From positions 2,294,001 through 2,358,000 of the forward strand of contig NC_070563.1 in the NCBI RefSeq assembly GCF_026914185.1: a DNA stretch of 64,000 nucleotides. Direction: 5' to 3'. The notes beneath the pieces were generated by a model. It saw nothing but the letters and a program-made list of their open reading frames with translations. It ran no database searches and was not told where the DNA came from. The stretch is from Puccinia triticina (taxonomy: Eukaryota; Basidiomycota; Pucciniomycetes; Pucciniales; Pucciniaceae). Shown here piece after piece: positions 22,727 through 32,323 of the stretch; positions within the stretch are counted from its first letter, which is position 1, and the number at the start of each line of letters is the position of its first letter. A program made the position numbers and the translations under genes.

Positions 22727-25700
22727 AGCTCCGGCACCAATGCGCCACAGATTGCTTCAGAGAGGGCCACCAAAAGCGCTCTGACACGCGCCTATAAGTT
22801 TCGATAGCACCCCGATGGCCCAGTCCCTCATGAAGCTCGCTGAGAATGGATTCTTGTTTGGCGGGGATTGTGACGACGATTTGAGGTAGGGGGCTCCCTC
22901 TCTTCATGAGACGCCCGGATTGCAGGAAGAATTCTGACGATCTGCGCTTCAAAGCGCGAAATTCCTTCGCGTCCATTCCGTCTGGCTTGGTCATCGTAGC
23001 TAGAAAGCGCTCCAAGTCCCGCCAATAACCCTGCTGGAACCCGGAGTACGTGTCCTCCGCGCCCAGCGCGTAAGAGTACCGTGGCTTGATGTGCGGCTCA
23101 TCTTCATCAAAGTCAGAAGGGGGATCCGATTCCTCGTCCCCTTGCGGGCGCCTAGAGAGACCATCGGGCATAGTGAAACCCTTTCCCGGCCGATGCACGA
23201 TCTCAAAAGAGAAAAGCTGAATGAAAGCCACCCAACGTGTCATGGGCGCGTTGGGGAGACTTGGGGCATTAATCATCTCGATCAAGGAGTGGGCGTCAAC
23301 TTGCAATTCGAAGTGTTGCCCCCACAAGACCGTCTGCATCTTCTTGAGGACGCGCGCCACACCACAGAGTTCGAGTTTCGGCTGCGAATAACGGGATTCG
23401 ACTTCGGAGAAAAGAAGGGATTCGTAAAGGGCAGGACGATCAAAGCCATTCCCATCTTCTTGCGTGAGTACCGCTCCAGCGGCATGAAAACTCGAATCCA
23501 CCGCTAGTTTAAGTAGACCTGCGTCCGACCCATACCTAAGTTTTACCAAGACAATGTCTTTTCCCACGATAACCTTGAGTCGTTCAAACGCGGCCGCGCA
23601 CTCCACGGTCCAGATCCATTCCGAGTCCTTGCGCGTCAACCGTCTCAACGGGAGACAAATCTCGGACAGATGAGGTATAAAAATCCGTACGTAGACCACC
23701 ACGCCCAGAAAGCCGCGTACTTCCGTAGGATTCGCCGGGGTAGGCCAGGAGAGGATCTTGTTCACCTTTGTCTTCGCCATTCTTCGCCCTTCCTTGCATA
23801 CCACGTGTCCGACAATCTCAAGAGCGGGGACACATGCTGCCAGCTTAGAGGCGGAAACCATTAGCCCAGACTCCTCGATGCGAAAAAGGATCCGCTCGAG
23901 AGTAGTTGCATATTCCCATATGAAACATCGGATTCCCGAATGCCAGGGTAGCGTCTCGTTTCCGTAGTCAGAAGCCGGGCCCTTAATGCCCCCATCGTCA
24001 ATGAATATTCCTGCATGATCAGGGATTTCGTCCTGCAATATCCAGACCATTTGTGCCTGGTACACGGCGACGGAATTGGTCGCGCCTTGAGGTAGACGCG
24101 TAAGCTGGAAACGACCGAGAGGGGTGTCAAAGGTTGTCAGTGGTCGAGAGATGGGGTCCAGAGCGCGCTCGTCGTAGCCGCCCATGATATCTCCCAAGCC
24201 GTAGCATGCTCGGCCAGCGAAAGACTCCACGAATTCCTCTGTCGCTGGCGGAACACCCGCGTCTTTAATCGTAACCTTATTCAAAGGTTGCAAGTCATGG
24301 ACGACCCGAATTTTGCCGTTGCTTTTAAGGACACAAAAAACTGGAGACGTGTAACTCGACGTTGACTGTTTGTAAAGTCCCGTAGCAACACGCTCGCGGA
24401 CCACGCGGATGAACTCATCTAACTTAGCCGCGGGGATTGGGATCTTCTTTTTCTGCCACGGCTCGTGCTCGACCACGGGGATGATGTAGGGGAGTCCATA
24501 TGACTCCTTCAAAAGACCGCGCTCTTTTTCTGTGAAGGCTATTGCGAGATTACGCTTGGCTAGGACGTTCTTGATCAGGTTCAACTCTTCAGGCCATAGC
24601 CAGCCTTCCGGGCCGAAGTTGACGACTCTAAGCCTTTCCGCATTGACGCGACCACGTGGCTCGAAAGGACCCGCCAGGCTTCGTGGGAGAGGTCGATAAG
24701 GATTGCGTGATAGAGCTGGCCGGCGGAGGGGGGGATTGAGACCCTGGGGCATGGCCTGATTGATGGGCTTAATCTTCTTCGAAACCGGCTTATACTTCGC
24801 CGCAAACAAGAGAAGCTCGCCCCGTGTCCACGCGTCCGACAGCGCGACTTGCTCTTGAAACCTCAAGCCGCAGTCCATCAGCGTCCACGTGCGGTGTTCG
24901 GTGCAATCTTCGAAAGGTGCCTTATCTGCAAAAGAAAAGCAGGGCGAAGGTCCTTGGCTCACGACTGTGGCGCGCGGTAGGGTACGACAACTTTGCGTAG
25001 CATCACGCTCCGGAGGTGCACTTTGGTTGGAACTTACTTTCAGTCCAAAGTCCCTCCACGGTGCGCCAAATTCCACCTCACCACCCTCGCAGTCCAAGGC
25101 GAATTGTAGTTTTACCTCATTCCAGAGGATCTTTAGTTTTTCCTCGTTGCGGAGGCTCGGGAGTTTAGGCTCATCGCGGAGCTGAGCTAGTTTAATCTCC
25201 TTGCGGAGGACGTCCAAAGACGTATCTAGTTTATTCTCGTTACGGAGCCATGAAATAACGGGAACCGACGATAGTTTTTCCTCATTCCGGAGGCGTAAGG
25301 TAGCGGCTAGTTTATTCTCGTCGCGGAGACGTGTCGACTGAGATGCCGGGCCATCTGCAAGAGAGGAGGAAGTGGAATAGCTGGTGGGGCTCACAAATGT
25401 GGCGCATGGTAGAGTTTTCGACGAAAGCGTGGCATCTTGCCCGGAGGTGCATAATCGGAAGGAACTTACTTCTTGTTCTTCCTGCCTCCACGTACACCCA
25501 TTTTCTACCTTTCCGCCCTCGCCTACAAAGTCCTTGCCGAAAATAGGCCCTCCTGACGCTTGAGAAGATGAGAAAGAAACTTGAGAAACCGAGTGGACCA
25601 AAGGGAATGTTTTTTCTAGGTTTTGTGAATTTTTCGACTGTTTTTCGGGATTTAGTTGTTGATTTTCAAGATAGCCGTGAGAAGATAAAGAAAGATAGCA

Positions 25701-25904
25701 GCCATGGGTCCTCGGATAAACAGTTGATCCAGCGGCGAGATGTCGGAGCCCTAAATTAGATCTGCCGCCTCCCGGATCAACCACATTTACAAAAAATGAT
25801 GGCCCTCCACCGGGTCGTCGCGCGCCTTTCCCTTGTGAGAAAGGACCGCCTTGCGCCCGTGCCCTGGAAACTCGCGCTCCCAACGACCGGAATCCACTGA
25901 GCAC
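22596..25904 (-). CDS. Gypsy pol: N-terminal extension, reverse transcriptase, RNase H, integrase zinc domain
   Basis: The first 370 residues or so are an unusual extension with repeated LRNEEKL/LRDENKL motifs and two related Cys/Ser-rich segments. Reverse transcriptase follows, with VFCVLKSNGKIRVVHDLQPL, LTRLPQGATNSVAVYQ and the active-site FIDDGG; then RNase H (LAVDSSFHAAGAVL, VDAHSLIEM), the HRPGKGFTMPDGLSR segment, and the integrase HHCC domain (LHEGLGHRG...CRSCEACQKRD). It overlaps the gag ORF by about 118 bp in another frame, as expected if it is made by frameshifting or from a spliced RNA. It ends prematurely after the zinc domain because of the frameshift near 22640. Confidence 0.88.
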   Translation of the reverse strand: MLSGFRSLGARVSRARAQGGPFSQGKGARRPGGGPSFFVNVVDPGGGRSNLGLRHLAAGSTVYPRTHGCYLSLSSHGYLENQQLNPEKQSKNSQNLEKTFPLVHSVSQVSFSSSQASGGPIFGKDFVGEGGKVENGCTWRQEEQEVSSFRLCTSGQDATLSSKTLPCATFVSPTSYSTSSSLADGPASQSTRLRDENKLAATLRLRNEEKLSSVPVISWLRNENKLDTSLDVLRKEIKLAQLRDEPKLPSLRNEEKLKILWNEVKLQFALDCEGGEVEFGAPWRDFGLKVSSNQSAPPERDATQSCRTLPRATVVSQGPSPCFSFADKAPFEDCTEHRTWTLMDCGLRFQEQVALSDAWTRGELLLFAAKYKPVSKKIKPINQAMPQGLNPPLRRPALSRNPYRPLPRSLAGPFEPRGRVNAERLRVVNFGPEGWLWPEELNLIKNVLAKRNLAIAFTEKERGLLKESYGLPYIIPVVEHEPWQKKKIPIPAAKLDEFIRVVRERVATGLYKQSTSSYTSPVFCVLKSNGKIRVVHDLQPLNKVTIKDAGVPPATEEFVESFAGRACYGLGDIMGGYDERALDPISRPLTTFDTPLGRFQLTRLPQGATNSVAVYQAQMVWILQDEIPDHAGIFIDDGGIKGPASDYGNETLPWHSGIRCFIWEYATTLERILFRIEESGLMVSASKLAACVPALEIVGHVVCKEGRRMAKTKVNKILSWPTPANPTEVRGFLGVVVYVRIFIPHLSEICLPLRRLTRKDSEWIWTVECAAAFERLKVIVGKDIVLVKLRYGSDAGLLKLAVDSSFHAAGAVLTQEDGNGFDRPALYESLLFSEVESRYSQPKLELCGVARVLKKMQTVLWGQHFELQVDAHSLIEMINAPSLPNAPMTRWVAFIQLFSFEIVHRPGKGFTMPDGLSRRPQGDEESDPPSDFDEDEPHIKPRYSYALGAEDTYSGFQQGYWRDLERFLATMTKPDGMDAKEFRALKRRSSEFFLQSGRLMKRGSPLPQIVVTIPAKQESILSELHEGLGHRGAIETYRRVSERFWWPSLKQSVAHWCRSCEACQKRDLRRPHELRYPTGESTVFGRGSLEGERRQVFDCRTG

Positions 25905-27916
25905 AAAGCCACTTCAATCTTGCGGCCTGTTGAGTCTGGCAAGAGAATCCGTTCGCCTACTTGGTTGTCGAAGTTGAGACTAGCATTGAAGTCCATGAGA
26001 AAAGGTCGGCCAAAGATGAGAGGCCCGTCCATGCGCGTGATCCAAAAATGACAGGAGCCGACAATGGTCTTTCCCACTCGAATTGGAACGTCCTCTGCGA
26101 CGCCGACTAGCTCGCACGCCTGATTCCCTATGCCGTAGACCGCCGAACTAAAATTCACTCGTGGGCTAATGTTAAGTTTGTTAGCCATTGAATCCGAGAT
26201 CAGATTCAACTGAGATCCAGAGTCGATTAACGGAAGAGCGTTACTCTCCTCTTCGCCGACCAAGCAAGGCATATACCCCAGCGGACAGGAGTAGAGCTTC
26301 ATGCCGTCTATCCGTCCGTCTCCCTCCGAGTCTTCCGCCAACGTACCAGACGACACTCTCATTTCATCCGCTCCAACCTCGACTCTCCGCCTCGATACCC
26401 ATCTCTTCATTCCTTCGGCCAACGATGGAGCCACGGCCAAAAGTTCAGACACGGTGACGTTGGGCACCGGGAGATCAAAAACTTTCTTAAGCATTCCTTC
26501 AGTCACGTTTGGGTGGTCCTTCGCGATCCCTCTCTCGAAGCGGACTTTGGAAGGAGCGGAAGGCACCGGCTTGAGTACTGGCGGCGAGGCTGGGTTTTCC
26601 TGAGCAACATCGTCCACTGCTGGAGTCGAGTTTCGCTCGAACAACTCGGGCTCAGCGGCCATCTCATCCGTATCAGAACCCGCATTGGGCGTAGACTTTC
26701 TCCTGACGGGTCGCAGTGCTGCGGCGGAGGGTACAGAAGGGGCCTTGAACGGTTTGGGAGCTTCGTGCTTCTTTCGCGCGGGATCGGCCTGATAGGTGCC
26801 AGAAAAAGACTGAGATGAAATGGAAGGCGGCTGCCAGGGGTCGAGGGATCCGCAGGTAGTCCTGAACTCGGCCTCTGAAACGCTAGCTGGTGCGGCCTTA
26901 GGATTGTAGGATGCCACGACATGTCGAATTGGGCGAGAGTTATCCACCGGAATGAGCGCGCCATTCGGGAGGAAGAAACTACCTCCCCTCTGCTCCACCA
27001 ACTTCGCCTCCTTATCCTTCTGCAGCTCTGCGCATCGTCCGAGCCCGTGTCCTTCCCTGTGGCAGGAGTAGCACACCATTGGACCTCTTGGTGTAGAGGG
27101 CCGTGCCTGATTCGCAAACTTCTGCTCCAGGCGCTGTTCGAATGACTGAAGCATCCGCTCAATCTCGTCTACCGTAGCCGGGGCTCTAACCTGCTCTGGA
27201 ATCCCTTTGGGGCGTCGATCGGCCTCCATCCGCTGCATGACGTCGTTTGACTGCTTGAAAGAACCCTCCGGTACCGGAACTTCCGCGCGAGAGCCTTCGA
27301 AGGTAAGAGCCGTCTGATTGCGCATGACTTCTTCGACCGCTTTCTTAAGGATCTCGAAGGTGGGCAACTTGAACCGATTGTCTTGCGTCGTAATCTTGGT
27401 TTTATCCTTGATGAGCTGGTCACGAATCCGCTCCTGTACGCCTAACGAAAATGACTGATAGTAAAGGCGCTTGATTTCCTCCACCGAGTCGATGTGGTCC
27501 TTTCTGAGCAAATAGGACTGGATAGGCTGCCACGTCTTCCGAAAGTCCTGGAAATCGACGACAGAAGCGACTCCTCCTTTGCCCTTCCAACTCTGCACCA
27601 AATTCTCCAGATCCTGCGTCGTGAAACGCGCAGTATCAATCTTGCCCCAATGTGACAACATGGCCGCCTTCAAAGCCGTCCAATCTGGAGGGTCAAACCC
27701 ATCAAGCGTCTCGACCACGTCCTTAACTTCGGCGCTCCGAATGAAGAACCGAACTTGCTGGGCCATGTCGAATTCTGAAGCCCCGTCGAGTCGAGCCGCC
27801 AACTGATAATCGGCCAAAAATCTCTCCACGTTGGAGCCATCAAAGCCCAAAGACTTGTCTTGAGGCTTAATCTTGACCATCCGACCTTCGGATGTTCCAG
27901 CCACAGGGTCCGCCAT
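25787..27916 (-). CDS. Gypsy gag with zinc knuckle and aspartic protease, 709 aa
   Basis: It starts MADPVAGTSEGRMVKIKPQD. The capsid-like region (residues about 20-250) is followed by a CCHC zinc knuckle CYSCHREGHGLGRC, a Pro/Ser-rich linker, and a retroviral-type protease with LPLIDSGSQLNLIS. No stop interrupts it. It would form the particle and process the polyprotein. Unlike many fungal Gypsy elements, the protease is fused to gag, not to pol. Confidence 0.88.
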   Translation of the reverse strand: MADPVAGTSEGRMVKIKPQDKSLGFDGSNVERFLADYQLAARLDGASEFDMAQQVRFFIRSAEVKDVVETLDGFDPPDWTALKAAMLSHWGKIDTARFTTQDLENLVQSWKGKGGVASVVDFQDFRKTWQPIQSYLLRKDHIDSVEEIKRLYYQSFSLGVQERIRDQLIKDKTKITTQDNRFKLPTFEILKKAVEEVMRNQTALTFEGSRAEVPVPEGSFKQSNDVMQRMEADRRPKGIPEQVRAPATVDEIERMLQSFEQRLEQKFANQARPSTPRGPMVCYSCHREGHGLGRCAELQKDKEAKLVEQRGGSFFLPNGALIPVDNSRPIRHVVASYNPKAAPASVSEAEFRTTCGSLDPWQPPSISSQSFSGTYQADPARKKHEAPKPFKAPSVPSAAALRPVRRKSTPNAGSDTDEMAAEPELFERNSTPAVDDVAQENPASPPVLKPVPSAPSKVRFERGIAKDHPNVTEGMLKKVFDLPVPNVTVSELLAVAPSLAEGMKRWVSRRRVEVGADEMRVSSGTLAEDSEGDGRIDGMKLYSCPLGYMPCLVGEEESNALPLIDSGSQLNLISDSMANKLNISPRVNFSSAVYGIGNQACELVGVAEDVPIRVGKTIVGSCHFWITRMDGPLIFGRPFLMDFNASLNFDNQVGERILLPDSTGRKIEVALCSVDSGRWEREFPGHGRKAVLSHKGKARDDPVEGHHFL

Positions 27917-28147
27917 TGCGCCGATTGATTTGCTTGCTAATCTGAAACGGAATACGAAGCGAATGCGGGCGGCTCACAACCGTGGCGATGTAATGCTTTG
28001 ACGAATTGGTAGTAGAGCCCTGGAGGTGCACAAACTGGGAGGACTTACTTCTAGTCCCCTATGCCTCCGCCGCTGAACCCTAAAAAAAACTAAAAACTGA
28101 AAAAAAAAAGAAACAAAGACCGCCAAGCGTCTCTGACCGTTCAAATC

Positions 28148-28199
28148 GGCGAGACTGTAAATCTTGAGGTTGCTGGTTCGATCCCGGCTCGGGGGACCA
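28148..28199 (-). promoter_or_regulatory. Extended primer-binding region identical in form to the 3' half of mature tRNA-Tyr(GUA)
   Basis: Two bases inside the 5' LTR, the coding strand begins TGGTCCCCCGAGCCGGGATC. Read on the plus strand the segment is an anticodon arm GACTGTAAATC (anticodon GTA), variable loop, T arm with GGTTCGATCC, acceptor CGGGGGA and a terminal CCA. An ordinary primer site needs about 18 nt; here more than 45 nt match the tRNA architecture. The encoded CCA and the absence of the intron usual after position 37 in fungal tRNA-Tyr genes point to a copy of a mature tRNA, not a tRNA gene. Confidence 0.8.
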
Positions 28200-28201
28200 A
28201 A

Positions 28202-29010
28202 TATGGAACTCTGGCCGGTGCTAGGCCGGAAGCAGTTTGTGGAGGGGAAAATGAAAATGAAAGGAAACTAGTCGTATGCCCTCCGGGGTGATTGGCCGTG
28301 AGTGAGCGCAGAAAGAAACTTGAAGCGTGGGGGGGGGTTGATTTTACGACGGCTGGAGTTGCGCGTCGGCGATTTTTGTTTGAGAGAGGAGCCGGGGATA
28401 CTGCCGGCGGGGGTGATCTAAACCAGGAAGTTGGAGAGGATTGACGTTGAGGGGAAAAGAACCTTGAAGGCGTGAGAAAACTCAGAAATACGGGCGGAAG
28501 ACGCCAGGAGTAATAAACTTTAGATTTTGATGGAAGACTGAAATTATGGTTCAGAGTAGGTCCATGCCGCTCCAAAGCCGGAGTTCGAACTGAACTCAAA
28601 CCCTGGAGCTCGTGACATCTAACAGACAGCTCATCACAACCTAGCGCGCACGCGCGCGCTACAACAAACAAAACAGCAGACACAAAACAAAACAAAAGGA
28701 AACAAGACAAAAACCAACCCTCCTCATCCAAACCCTATCCAACGCGCGCAGAATGAAAGAGGAAAATAACAAAACATGATGAAAGTGAAATAGAAAGGGA
28801 ACAAAGACATAAAAACAGAAACAAAAAGAAAGAAGGAAAAGAAAACCTGAAACGTCTTGAGGATGCGCGCCACGCCGCGCCATTGAATCTTGAGGAAGCC
28901 TTGAGGGCCGGAAAATTGAAGTCTTGATGTCTTGAATCCTGACGTCCTCTGGCGCGCGCCATGCGCGGAAAAAAGCTTGATCCTACGCGTGTACCAGATT
29001 GTCCACCACA
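28202..29010 (-). repeat. Gypsy 5' LTR
   Basis: 809 bp, the upstream LTR on the coding strand. It matches 20790-21597 with about half a dozen differences, including one extra G in a G run. Confidence 0.92.
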
Positions 29011-29014
29011 ACGC

Positions 29015-29396
29015 GTGGAGACCACGTCAGCTTGTTGCTCACGTCGGTTCCACGGCATTTTCTTTTTTTTTTCCTTCCAGCCAAGACCACCTCAGGCTGG
29101 TCCTGAGGTTTTGAAAGACCAACAAAACTTGATTTTGAAGACAGGAAAAAAAAATTGAAAAAAAAATCTTAACAAAAAAACCTATTGCAAACCATTGTTT
29201 GGGGGGTTGATAGTGTGTAAAGAAGCTGGGTTCAACAATGCGAAATGGCTGTACATGTTGTGTGGCACTCCCTTTCATCCATGTCCTCCGCCTTGAATCT
29301 GAGTTTGACTCCCACCTGCGACAGTTTTGAACAGGCAGCTCCTGCTGTCTTTTTAAGGCCTGCCTAACACGTGGTCACGTGGATTCCACGGGTTCC
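29015..29396. other. No gene; flank between Gypsy and PAT elements
   Basis: Contains the right remainder of the CGTCGGTTCCACG repeat, an imperfect hairpin ACCACCTCAGG/CCTGAGGT near 29090-29110 and A/T-rich tracts. No coding signal is seen. Confidence 0.4.
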
Positions 29397-29827
29397 GTGT
29401 TACTCATACGGTACAAGGCGGTGCCAGCGGGGCGGGGGGCCTATACGGCCCAGTGTTTCATAGACACATCGCTCGGCGCAACAACGTCGGGGCTGAGGGT
29501 AACTTAGGTTTGGCGCACAAGGGCGCGCTGTTACTTCGCGCGGTTGCGCACTAAATACGTGTGGTTTTCAATTGCTTTACTTTTTCAGCTCTGGTTGGAT
29601 CCAGAAGCCTAGGCTATCCCAGAAGGGTGTGTACACTGCTTCCCAAGCTAGCCGAGTGAGGGTCAGGGGTAAGGTGCCTCACTCCGGAAGACGAGTTCAG
29701 GACGTCAACTCGACCTCGAGACGAGGAATGAGTTGCGCCACTTGGCTTCGTGGCGGAGGGAGAGGAAACCTTTACAAAAACAAAAGTTCTCGCCACAAGG
29801 GCGAGGGGGGTACGACCTCAGACCCAA
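29397..29827. repeat. PAT split repeat A1
   Basis: 431 bp, paired with 30256-30686. Starts GTGTTACTCATACGGTACAA and ends CCTCAGACCCAA. Confidence 0.92.
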
Positions 29828-29845
29828 GGGTGGGTGGGTGGTGTT

Positions 29846-30252
29846 GAAAAAATTAGGAGCTAATTTCTCAAGCGACGCTTACTAAAAGCGCTGAGAAGCT
29901 AAGGGAGACGGGGTTCGCTTTGGTAACGGTGCGATGGGGGAAAGAGAGGGAGAGGCACCCCACTATTTATATGGGGACCAGTACCCGGGGACTGGCTGGA
30001 GCGGTTAACCCCTTTGGTCTTCCCTAAGCGGGTCACCCTTTTAAAGGAGCCTCTGGAAACGGAAGGGTTCCAAGGTGGTTCCCGCTTTTAGCCATGTATG
30101 GTTTCATTCCATAGCCTAATGGGGGTTTTGCATCCTCTTCGGTCGGCGGTAGCATAAACGTGGCGTTTTGCTCCACCGGCGCTTGGGGGGATGACGCGTC
30201 TAGAGTATCCACGGAACTAAACACTTCACGCTACGCTTCCAGTAATGGGCAA
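29846..30252. repeat. PAT split repeat B1
   Basis: 407 bp, paired with 36080-36486. Only 3 bp (TCT) separate it from A2 and 18 bp of GGGT repeats separate it from A1. Confidence 0.92.
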
Positions 30253-30255
30253 TCT

Positions 30256-30686
30256 GTGTTACTCATACGGTACAAGGCGGTGCCAGCGGGGCGGGGGGCC
30301 TATACGGCCCAGTGTTTCATAGACACATCGCTCGGCGCGACAACGTCGGGGCTGAGGGTAACTTAGGTTTGGCGCACAAGGGCGCGCTGTTACTTTGCGC
30401 GGTTGCGCACTAAATATGTGTGGTTTTCAATTGCTTTACTTTTTCAGCTCTGGTTGGATCCAGAAGCCTAGGCTATCCCGGAAGGGTGTGTACACTGCTT
30501 CCCAAGCTAGCCGAGTGAGGGTCGGGGTTAAGGTGCCTCACTCCGGAAGACGAGTTCAGGACGTCAACTCGACCTCGAGACGAGGAATGAGTTGCGCCGC
30601 TTGGCTTCGTGGCGGAGGGAGAGGAAACCTTTACAAAAACAAAAGTTCTCGCCACAAGGGCGAGGGGGGTACGACCTCAGACCCAA
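30256..30686. repeat. PAT split repeat A2
   Basis: 431 bp, same orientation as A1, borders the recombinase end of the coding body. Confidence 0.92.
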
Positions 30687-30771
30687 CTCTCGAGTGAGCT
30701 CGAGCCTCGGGGAGTATCCTTTCTTTATTGTTTTCAATCCCCCGACGGGGTAGTGCAATTGGGGATCATTT

Positions 30772-32074
30772 CTAATTGGCCGTACAGTGGGAGGCAGCAG
30801 CCCAACAACGGTCCAGATCATTCAACAGGGATATAGCGTTGGACTTCTCCTTTGGCGTGTAAGGCCGGATGTACAATTTGTAACACTCCGATACCCATCT
30901 TCCCAGGCGGCAAATGTCTTTGACGTCCACGCCCATCGCGTTTCGGAGAGATGCCCCGCCAACTCGGAAGGAGTGACCGGAAATCCCCTGGAAGTCTCCT
31001 TTCTTCCAGACGGCGGTAAGGATTTTCGTGACATTTTTTTTGGTGAGATGTCGGCGAGTTCCTGAGGCGTCGAAATACCCAAAGAGAGATGACTGATGGC
31101 CTTTCGACTCTTGAATCCGGCGCTTCACGGCTTCTACAGGGCAGAGCGCGTTACCGATGGCCTTTAGATCAATGTGTTGGACTTCGCCCGGTTTACAGGT
31201 CTTGGCGTGCCTAAGAGCAAGTTTAATTTTTATCTTCCCGGCCGCGGTGACAAATTTCACGTCCAATGTCAACAGCAAGAGGGCAGGGTTGAGTGGTCCC
31301 AAGTCTTTACTGTAGGTGAGTTCTCCGAGCCGGGCCATCCCCCAAAAGGCGGTAATAGCGAGGTCAAGGACCGCTTGTTCTAGTGGCCCTTTTGATTGGA
31401 GTTGCTCGGCTAGATAGAGGAGGTGTTTAAGGTGCACAGCTCCTTTCTTGGGCTTCGCCGGGACCAAGGCGTCCGCTCTGGCTGAGGACCGCAGTAAAAA
31501 TTTTACTGTTTTGTTCATGGAGTCGGGGTAGCGCGTACGGTGGTAAAGGTGCCATACCTTGATACCATTCAGATATTTTTCAAGAGTGCTTGCGGCGATG
31601 GCCTGCGTCTCATTCTTCCCTTCGTCTCTTCCGGCCCAGAAGCAAAAGTCATAGACGTCGTCTTGGTCCCAAGTCTTTACTGTAGGTGAGTTCTCCGAGC
31701 CGGGCCATCCCCCAAAAGGCGGTAATAGCGAGGTCAAGGACCGCTTGTTCTAGTGGCCCTTTTGATTGGAGTTGCTCGGCTAGATAGAGGAGGTGTTTAA
31801 GGTGCACAGCTCCTTTCTTGGGCTTCGCCGGGACCAAGGCGTCCGCTCTGGCTGAGGACCGCAGTAAAAATTTTACTGTTTTGTTCATGGAGTCGGGGTA
31901 GCGCGTACGGTGGTAAAGGTGCCATACCTTGATACCATTCAGATATTTTTCAAGAGTGCTTTCTTCAGAGATTGGTAACCAATAGTCTTTGACTCCTTGC
32001 GCCGCTTTGAAGCGGGAGAATTTTTTGACTGCGGTGTTGAGTGTGAGGAGTGAGTTTAGTTTGTAACTTCTCAA
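30772..32074 (-). pseudogene. PAT tyrosine recombinase, broken by an internal 298-bp duplication
   Basis: The catalytic residues are present in the 3' part: Arg in FWGMARLGELT, the HxxR box GHSFRVGGASLRNAMG, and the nucleophile Tyr in CYKLYIRPYTP. The N-terminus starts RSYKLNSLLTLNTAVKKFSR. A 298-bp segment (31294-31591) is repeated at 31664-31961, placing a second copy of STLEKYLNGIKVWH to SKDLGP between WLPISEE and DVYDFCFWAGRDEG. 298 is not a multiple of 3, so the frame is lost. Without the duplication the protein would read through. The enzyme would normally integrate circular DNA copies of the element. Confidence 0.85.
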
Positions 32075-32323
32075 AAAATAAAGGTTTTGTGGCGTCGGAG
32101 TTTTCTCGATGCTTCCATCTCAGAGAAAAGGTTTGATCTTGTCGAGTGGAAGCATGCCTTAGGATGACAATGGACTTCACACCATCTTTATTTGGGAGGG
32201 GCGAGCATTCATTACTTATATACTCTCATGGCACGCAGGTGAAACATGACAAGACACAAAACAGTAGGATGGGGGGGGGGGAAGTTTGACACAAGTAACA
32301 CATCGCAACTAGTCCGGACCCAT

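Larger units (their letters stand above)
20790..29010 (-). mobile_element. Ty3/Gypsy LTR retrotransposon, 8.2 kb, recent
   Basis: The LTRs at 20790-21597 and 28202-29010 differ by only a handful of substitutions and one base in a G run. The element is transcribed from the minus strand: 5' LTR on the right, tRNA-Tyr-like primer site next to it, then gag-protease, reverse transcriptase-RNase H and integrase. ACGC precedes the left LTR (20786-20789) and follows the right LTR (29011-29014), a likely 4-bp target duplication; the LTR ends are then TGTGG...CCATA on the coding strand. One frameshift in integrase suggests this copy is not autonomous. Confidence 0.92.

Noticed and set aside
25851..27162. 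Several 60-220-aa ORFs opposite or alongside Gypsy gag
   Set aside because: Shadows of the 709-aa gag frame caused by high GC.
28148..28199. A tRNA-Tyr gene
   Set aside because: Only the 3' half is present, CCA is encoded and it sits exactly at a Gypsy primer site.
28141..28731. 196-aa ORF ending in a GIEPATSRF-like peptide
   Set aside because: The peptide is antisense translation of the tRNA-like segment and the rest is LTR sequence; the other LTR gives a shorter version at 20809-21318.
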